Shown: one piece after another, positions 13,956-19,597 of the stretch
How the letters are laid out: every line of letters begins with the position of its first letter
How positions within the stretch are numbered: the first letter of the stretch is position 1
Assembly: GCA_947629215.1 (NCBI GenBank)
Contig: CANRCU010000010.1
Coordinates: forward strand, 1-19,597
Direction of reading: 5' to 3'
DNA from: an uncultured Clostridia bacterium
Lineage (GTDB): Bacteria > Bacillota > Clostridia > Lachnospirales > CAG-274
DNA: 19,597 nt
The notes under the pieces: generated by a model
Database searches by the model: none
The model's input: only the letters and a program-made list of their open reading frames with translations
What the model was told of the DNA's origin: nothing
Program-made: the position numbers and the translations under genes

Positions 13956-16900
13956 ATGAAGAAATTTCATAAAAGTATAGCATTGTTTTTAAGTATGATA
14001 CTTACTATGAATACTTGTACATTTGCAGGCATAGGTGATATACAGACTGAAAACGGCAATGCCGATACCGTACCTTCACCTTCGGCAATAATTGCAGAAG
14101 ATGAAGAAAGCATCGAAACAGAAGAGTTGCTTGAAAATACGGTAAATTTATTAAGTCAAGAAGAAACCGAAAATGATACTTTTATTTTTCAAGGTCATAC
14201 TTACTCTGTAATAGATGAAAGTTTATCTTGGAATGCCGCAAAAACATATTGCGAAAATCTTGGCGGGCATCTTGCAACGATCACAAGCAGCAGCGAACAA
14301 AGCTATATTGCCGAAACGGTTCTTGCATCTGCCGCAAAAGGTTATTATTGGCTTGGTGCGTCCGATGTAGAAATCGAGGGGACTTGGAAATGGATAACAG
14401 ATGAGGAATGGAGCTATACCAATTGGTCAAGTTCTCAGCCAGATAACGCAAACAGTGATGAAGATTATTTACATTTATATGCAAGCGGTAAAAATTGGAA
14501 TGATTTAAATGCCGATGCAAGCATATATTATGGATTGTCAAATTTCGGATTTATCTGTGAATGGGACGATGCAGAAATAGGAAATATGACACCTGTTTCA
14601 AGCAATACAATTACAAGCGATACTGTATTTAATGTAGGATTAGACACAAATAAAACAATTGAAAGCGCATCATTATATTATGCGGCATCCGGAGCGAGTT
14701 CTTGGACATTATTAAAGACGAATACTTATACCTCGACGCCGAGTGAGTTGTCCTTTGATACAGTAATCACAGATTTAGCAGATGGAAGTTATCGCTTTAA
14801 AGTAGTTGTTTCTGACAATAGCGGAAATAATTTTAATAAGGTTTTTGAAAATTATTCCGTTGAGATCGACAGAAACACCTATAATCAAAAGCATTATGAG
14901 ATAATAGAAACAAAAATGACTTGGGCAGAGGCAAAAGCCTACTGTGAAAGCCTTGGTGGGCATCTTCTTACCATTACAAGCGAGGCTGAGCAGGAGTATA
15001 TAGTAAATATACTCACAGCAAACGCAAGGACTTCCGATTACTGGCTTGGAGGAACCGATGCCGAAACAGAAGGTGTATGGAAATGGATAACAGGTGAACC
15101 GTTTGTTTATACAAACTGGGCATCGGGCGAGCCTAATAATCTTGGAAATGAGGATTATACCGAATTATATGTTTCAAGCGGTCGAGTAGGCAAATGGAAC
15201 GATTTGAACGGCACAGGGAGATACGGCTTTATATGTGAGTGGGAAAATATCGGCATTAACAGCATATATCCCGTTAATAATTCTTCACTGCCGAGCAATC
15301 CGAAGTTTACAATAAGTGCAACAGATACTGAAAGTCTTTCCGAATGTTCGGTTTATTATAAAGCAGCAAATACAAACGACTGGACTTTGATAGAAACACA
15401 AAATCTTTCATCGCCATATGAACTTATTGAAGTAGACTGGAATACAACAAATGTTTCTTCGGGAACATACAATATAAAAGTATTTTTAAAAAATTCGACA
15501 GGTGTTGAGTATACAAACACTTACACATATACTCTGTATAATGATGCACCTTCACAGGCTGTTTTAACCGGAACGGCGGGCAATTTGGCTGCAAACCTTT
15601 CTTGGACAAATGCGGACAGCGATATTTCTTATTACAAGATTTACAGAAACAGAACGGGCGAAGATTACAGATATTTGGGCAAGGTGGAAACCACAAGCTA
15701 CACCGACCCCGATTTATCTTCCGAAATAACCTACAACTATTATGTTGTTTCCGTAAACCAATACGGCAACAGCAGCACAAGCAATATAGTAACTGTTACA
15801 CCAAACTTTGTTGATACAGTTGCCCCTGTGGCTAATGCAGGCTTTGATATGGCAGGCATTATAAATGAAGAAATTTCTTTCACGGGCAGCAATTCAAGCG
15901 ACAACGTGGGCATAACAAGTTACTTCTGGAGCTTTGGTGACGGTACGACTTCTACAGAGCCTAACCCAACACATACATATACAACTTTAAAAGATGAACC
16001 CAACGAAGATTATGATTATACGGCAACTCTTACTGTTACCGATGCGGCAGGCAACAGTTCTTCATCAAGCATAACTGTTACCGTGTATCCCGATACACAG
16101 ATCGGTACACTTAACCTTACGGTAAAAGGTTCCGATGGCAGAAAACTCTCAAATGCCTATGTATTTATCGACTTGCCCGGCGCGGGTCAGAAAATTTATA
16201 TGACAAACAGCAGCGGTATAGCCACACTTAAAGTTATGGCGGGCAATTACAATATTTCCGCTTATTACCAAGGCTATGTTCCTAATGAGGGCAATTTTGC
16301 CGTAACACAGTACACAACGACTTCCGCAACTTTAACACTTACAAAAAGCGATCTTGTCACACAGGAAGTTGTTGTTACGCCAATGACAAGGGATGAAATA
16401 ATCGATGCGGGAATAGACACATCAGACCCCGACAATCAGTATGTTTACAGCATAACAACGACCCTTGTTTTTGAACAAAAGGAAATAACCTTACCTCCCG
16501 TTGTTACATCGGGCACAGGTACGGTATACAGCGGCGGCAGTACATATTATTACGGCGGCGGTAGTTCTACACCCAGCACAACACCAAGCAGCGGTGGCAC
16601 ATCACAGACGGTAATTGTTCCAAAAGTTATAGCAAACGAAGAACACCCCGAAGTACCACCTACACTTGCGTATCTTGTAATTCCGTCAACTGTTAGTTGG
16701 CTGAAAGAGTTCTTCAATGTGCAGATGATACTTATAAATCAGGCACCCGAAGCCTTTGTTATACAGGATTCCGTTGTGACATTGTCACTTCCCGAAGGTC
16801 TTTCGCTTGCCAACACAGCGACACCACAGACACTTACCGTTGATTTGGGCGATATTGCAGGTCAAAGCACAGCAACGGCAGAATGGATAATTCGCGGCGA

Positions 16901-19597
16901 TGTATCGGGCACTTACGACCTTGATGCAGACTTTACGGGCGTTCTTATGCCTTTTGAAGCCGATGTCAGCGCATCGTTCCAAACAGAAGAAGCCATAACC
17001 GTTTATGGAGAAAAGGCTTTAAAAGTTTACATTTATCCCGAAGATACCGCATTTATCGGCGAAAAATACTATGTAGACTATGTTCTGCAAAATCAGAGCA
17101 ATAATCCTTTGTATGATTTCAGCCTTACTTTCGGTATGGACGGCGAAACCGTATCAAATGCAAAGACCTACACACTTGAAGACGAAGCCGACCAACAGTA
17201 TCTTCCTTATCTCCACGCAGGCGATACCGTATCTGTTGACGAGCTTTCGGCAGGCGGCAGCATACGCGGCACTTATGAAACAACAATAGATTTTGAGGGC
17301 GATCCGACTGAGGTTTATTACAGCCTTATCGACACCATTGTCAGCCACGAAAACACTGATCTCGGAGTTATCCCTGTTGAGGTAGTCCCGGTTGAAAGCA
17401 GTAAAATGACCGCAAATGCCATAGGTGCGGCAACTTTTAAAGAAAGCCTTGGCACATTGATAGGGCAAAAGCAAACACCTATAAGCATTACCTACAATTC
17501 TTTATCTGAATATGAGGGTATGTTCGGCTTGGGTTGGCTGTTTAATTACGACTACAGGATCGAGCAGACAGACGGCAAATATGCACTTGTTATGCCCGAC
17601 GGGACAAAATACTTCTTCAAGCCCGATTATACTATAAGGGGCGAACTTACCGATGACGAAGTTGCAGTAAATGTCAACACGATGCTTTTAAACGGCTATA
17701 CACCTATAACAAGGGGAGCAAAGAATTTTGACCTTGCCGTTACCGCAAACGGCTATACCGTTACAACAGCAAACAAGACGGTCTATACCTTTGATACAAA
17801 CGGCTTATTGGTCGATATAACCGACAAAACAGGCTATGGCTACGATATAGACAGAACATCAAACACTTATGAGATAACCGAAAAGGCAAGCGGCAGAAGC
17901 ACGACCCTTACACTTGATGCCAACGGCTATGTAAGCCAAATGACAGGCACAAACGGCACATATCTGTTTAATTACAGCAGCGGCAAGCTGTCAAGCATAA
18001 CCGAGCCCGACAGTATTCTCAAACAATTTACATATACAAACGATAAACTTTCCAATGTCAATAAGAGCAAAGGCAATTTATCCCTTGATATTTTTGACTG
18101 TGAATACAGTGAAAATGGCTATTTAAGCAAAATAACAGATAATCTCGGTAAAAGCCGCTTATACAATTATGATAAAAATTCCGAATTTTGGAGAATAATT
18201 GTTGACGAAACCGACCGTTTGGGTTATCATAGAATCAGAAAGTTCAATCGTTTCGGTGAGTTGGTAAGCGATACCGATGCTTTAGGTCATACAACGCTTT
18301 ACACCTACGACCATAACGGCAACAGAACAAGTATAATCGACCCTAACGAGAATACGGTTATCTATACCTACGATACAGCGGATAACCTTACCAAGATAAC
18401 TGACGCACTTGAAAGGGAAACGGTTTACACTTACGACCCGAACACAAACAATCTTCTTACGGAAACGGATGCAAACGGCAAGACCATAACCTACACTTAT
18501 TATCCGACAAATAATAAGGTGCATACCGTTACCGACAAGAATGGCAATGTAACGACCTATACTTACGATAATAAGGGCAATCTTCATACCGAAAGTATAA
18601 ACAATTACACAAAAACAAACACTTACAACAACGATTCTATGCTTGAATCGGAGGAAGATTTTAACGGAAACGTAACGACCTATACTTACAATGCAAATAA
18701 GCGTTTGAGTAAGGTCACGGATGCTCTCGGCGGCGAAACTTCATATACCTATGATGATGCGGGCAGGCAGTTGTCAATTACTTATCCCGACAGAAAAACC
18801 GAGCAATGGTATTACAACAGTCTGGGCAATCTTGAAGTTTACACCGACAGGCGCGGCGTAAAGACCGCTTACGGCTACAACGATAATAACGACCTTATTA
18901 TGATAACCGCCGATTACACACCAAACGGCAATAACAACATAATAAGCCGTTATTACTATGATGATGAGCAGGAGCTTATCAAAGTTACCGACTTTGACGG
19001 AAACGACACTCTCTACGCTTATGACGGCGCAGGACAGCTCACTTCCGAAACTGACGGCAACGGAAACGAAACTGTTTATACCTACGACCCTGCGGGCAGA
19101 CTTCTTTCCGAGACAAAAGACGATGCCGCAACAGTTTATACATACTATAAAACAGGCGAATTAAAGACAGCGACCGATGCGGAAAACAACACCACAACAT
19201 ATTCTTATGACAATATGGGCAATGTTACGACCGTCCGGAACGCTCTCGGCAATTCTACGCTTTACGAGTATGACAACAACGGCAATTTAAAGAAAGTCAC
19301 AACACCCGAAGGTCGTATAAACAGCTATACTTATGATTTCAGGAACAATGTTCACACATTTACCGATGCAAGAAATAATACGGTAACGTATTCCTACGAC
19401 CCTAACGGCAACCGCACAAAGGACGATTACGGCAATAACATTGAAGTAAGATATTCCTATGATGAACTTAACAGACTTGAAGCCGCAGTTGATGCCAACG
19501 GAAACCGCACGGAATATTCTTATGACGAGGTCGGAAATGTGACCGATGTTGAAGCACCTAATAATATAACCGTGCAGTATAAGTATGACGGCAACGG
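13956..19597 (+). CDS. Giant exported RHS/YD-repeat protein with two C-type lectin domains (partial, open at right edge)
   Basis: A single frame from the ATG at 13956 stays open for 1,880 codons to the window edge. Residues 1-24 are a signal peptide (MKKFHKSIALFLSMILTM). Two C-type lectin domains lie at 76-203 and 309-430, followed by a fibronectin III-like domain (about 531-616) and a PKD domain (624-714; YFWSFGDGTT). A peptidase-regulatory-like beta domain (720-790) comes next, then a Gly/Ser/Tyr linker (852-885) and CARDB/NEW3-like segments (about 900-1120). A DUF6531-like region (1165-1225; FGLGWLFNYDY) leads into about 20 YD repeats (from about 1270; YTYDxxGN units), which in RHS proteins build a hollow shell. 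Lectin 1 has QPD (161-163) and WND (181-183); lectin 2 has EPN (392-394) and WND (414-416). Each lectin keeps only the outer cysteine pair (C99/C201, C330/C427). The effector or anchor end is outside the window. Confidence 0.92.
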   Translation, partial: MKKFHKSIALFLSMILTMNTCTFAGIGDIQTENGNADTVPSPSAIIAEDEESIETEELLENTVNLLSQEETENDTFIFQGHTYSVIDESLSWNAAKTYCENLGGHLATITSSSEQSYIAETVLASAAKGYYWLGASDVEIEGTWKWITDEEWSYTNWSSSQPDNANSDEDYLHLYASGKNWNDLNADASIYYGLSNFGFICEWDDAEIGNMTPVSSNTITSDTVFNVGLDTNKTIESASLYYAASGASSWTLLKTNTYTSTPSELSFDTVITDLADGSYRFKVVVSDNSGNNFNKVFENYSVEIDRNTYNQKHYEIIETKMTWAEAKAYCESLGGHLLTITSEAEQEYIVNILTANARTSDYWLGGTDAETEGVWKWITGEPFVYTNWASGEPNNLGNEDYTELYVSSGRVGKWNDLNGTGRYGFICEWENIGINSIYPVNNSSLPSNPKFTISATDTESLSECSVYYKAANTNDWTLIETQNLSSPYELIEVDWNTTNVSSGTYNIKVFLKNSTGVEYTNTYTYTLYNDAPSQAVLTGTAGNLAANLSWTNADSDISYYKIYRNRTGEDYRYLGKVETTSYTDPDLSSEITYNYYVVSVNQYGNSSTSNIVTVTPNFVDTVAPVANAGFDMAGIINEEISFTGSNSSDNVGITSYFWSFGDGTTSTEPNPTHTYTTLKDEPNEDYDYTATLTVTDAAGNSSSSSITVTVYPDTQIGTLNLTVKGSDGRKLSNAYVFIDLPGAGQKIYMTNSSGIATLKVMAGNYNISAYYQGYVPNEGNFAVTQYTTTSATLTLTKSDLVTQEVVVTPMTRDEIIDAGIDTSDPDNQYVYSITTTLVFEQKEITLPPVVTSGTGTVYSGGSTYYYGGGSSTPSTTPSSGGTSQTVIVPKVIANEEHPEVPPTLAYLVIPSTVSWLKEFFNVQMILINQAPEAFVIQDSVVTLSLPEGLSLANTATPQTLTVDLGDIAGQSTATAEWIIRGDVSGTYDLDADFTGVLMPFEADVSASFQTEEAITVYGEKALKVYIYPEDTAFIGEKYYVDYVLQNQSNNPLYDFSLTFGMDGETVSNAKTYTLEDEADQQYLPYLHAGDTVSVDELSAGGSIRGTYETTIDFEGDPTEVYYSLIDTIVSHENTDLGVIPVEVVPVESSKMTANAIGAATFKESLGTLIGQKQTPISITYNSLSEYEGMFGLGWLFNYDYRIEQTDGKYALVMPDGTKYFFKPDYTIRGELTDDEVAVNVNTMLLNGYTPITRGAKNFDLAVTANGYTVTTANKTVYTFDTNGLLVDITDKTGYGYDIDRTSNTYEITEKASGRSTTLTLDANGYVSQMTGTNGTYLFNYSSGKLSSITEPDSILKQFTYTNDKLSNVNKSKGNLSLDIFDCEYSENGYLSKITDNLGKSRLYNYDKNSEFWRIIVDETDRLGYHRIRKFNRFGELVSDTDALGHTTLYTYDHNGNRTSIIDPNENTVIYTYDTADNLTKITDALERETVYTYDPNTNNLLTETDANGKTITYTYYPTNNKVHTVTDKNGNVTTYTYDNKGNLHTESINNYTKTNTYNNDSMLESEEDFNGNVTTYTYNANKRLSKVTDALGGETSYTYDDAGRQLSITYPDRKTEQWYYNSLGNLEVYTDRRGVKTAYGYNDNNDLIMITADYTPNGNNNIISRYYYDDEQELIKVTDFDGNDTLYAYDGAGQLTSETDGNGNETVYTYDPAGRLLSETKDDAATVYTYYKTGELKTATDAENNTTTYSYDNMGNVTTVRNALGNSTLYEYDNNGNLKKVTTPEGRINSYTYDFRNNVHTFTDARNNTVTYSYDPNGNRTKDDYGNNIEVRYSYDELNRLEAAVDANGNRTEYSYDEVGNVTDVEAPNNITVQYKYDGN
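14181..14564 (+). other. C-type lectin domain 1 (QPD type) within the RHS protein
   Basis: The encoded residues 76-203 show FQGHTYSVIDE, WNAAKTYCENLGGHLATI, YYWLGASD, WKWITDEEW, QPD, WND and FGFICEW in order, the standard C-type lectin-like fold. QPD plus WND are the usual calcium-ligand motifs, and in animal lectins QPD goes with galactose-type sugars. Confidence 0.88.
14880..15245 (+). other. C-type lectin domain 2 (EPN type) within the RHS protein
   Basis: The encoded residues 309-430 show MTWAEAKAYCESLGGHLLTI, YWLGGTD, WKWITGEPF, EPN, WND and YGFICEW. It is clearly a paralogue of domain 1 but carries EPN, which in animal lectins goes with mannose/fucose-type sugars. Confidence 0.88.
18270..19597 (+). 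repeat. Coding tandem YD repeats
   Basis: Repeating units of about 20-21 codons carry the YTYD-x-x-GN pattern with diverged DNA. The longest exact DNA repeat I noticed is 18 bases (18549-18566 and 18672-18689), 123 bases apart, equal to two units. The repeats continue to the window edge. Confidence 0.85.

Noticed and set aside
13759..13983. 74-codon minus-strand frame in the ECF/RHS intergenic region
   Set aside because: It overlaps the RHS promoter, ribosome site and start codon, and its Ile/Tyr/Phe-rich composition looks like antisense AT-rich DNA. No start signal was found.
14181..15245. Lectin domains as targets of a diversity-generating retroelement
   Set aside because: C-type lectin folds are common retroelement targets, but there is no reverse transcriptase, template repeat or accessory gene in the window, and the lectins are at the N-terminus rather than the variable C-terminus.

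Overview
The window looks like low-GC Firmicutes DNA, most likely a gut-type member of the Clostridia. The evidence is AT-rich sequence, strong AGGAGG-type ribosome binding sites, clostridial large serine recombinases, and a MobC/MobA relaxase pair. No rRNA, tRNA or housekeeping gene is present, so the genus cannot be named.

Positions 1 to about 11,700 read as the core of an integrative mobilizable (or conjugative) element. From the left it holds: a partial XRE repressor on the minus strand; a divergent small HTH protein and a RecA-fold replication-type ATPase on the plus strand; a 206-bp array of inverted repeats that may be an origin or control region; and an 88-residue orphan gene. A minus-strand excision/integration module follows: a DUF6870-like small protein, then three consecutive large serine recombinases that overlap or abut. 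A 570-bp non-coding tract rich in hairpins and a small sigma-region-4-like protein lie upstream of that module. A divergent mobilization module comes next: an oriT-like dyad, then mobC and the MOBP-type relaxase mobA, closed by an intrinsic terminator at 11705-11740.

Positions 11,779 to 19,597 look like cargo or flanking DNA built for the cell surface. A minus-strand operon encodes an ECF sigma factor, a one-pass anti-sigma-like protein with a DUF4367-type exterior domain, and a small secreted protein. Diverging from it is a giant exported protein, at least 1,880 residues and still open at the window edge. It has a signal peptide, two C-type lectin domains, fibronectin III-like and PKD domains, a peptidase-regulatory-like domain, a low-complexity linker, a DUF6531-like segment and a long series of RHS/YD repeats. 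Its C-terminus, where a toxin or anchoring domain would sit, lies outside the window.

The most interesting points are: (i) the RHS/YD protein with two lectin domains, whose calcium-site motifs are QPD in the first and EPN in the second, so they may read two sugar types; (ii) its divergent ECF sigma/anti-sigma unit; (iii) the nested inverted-repeat array at 2282-2487; (iv) a GTGG-TA-CCACT dyad shared between 2926 and 9577; and (v) the triple recombinase operon with its long structured upstream tract.
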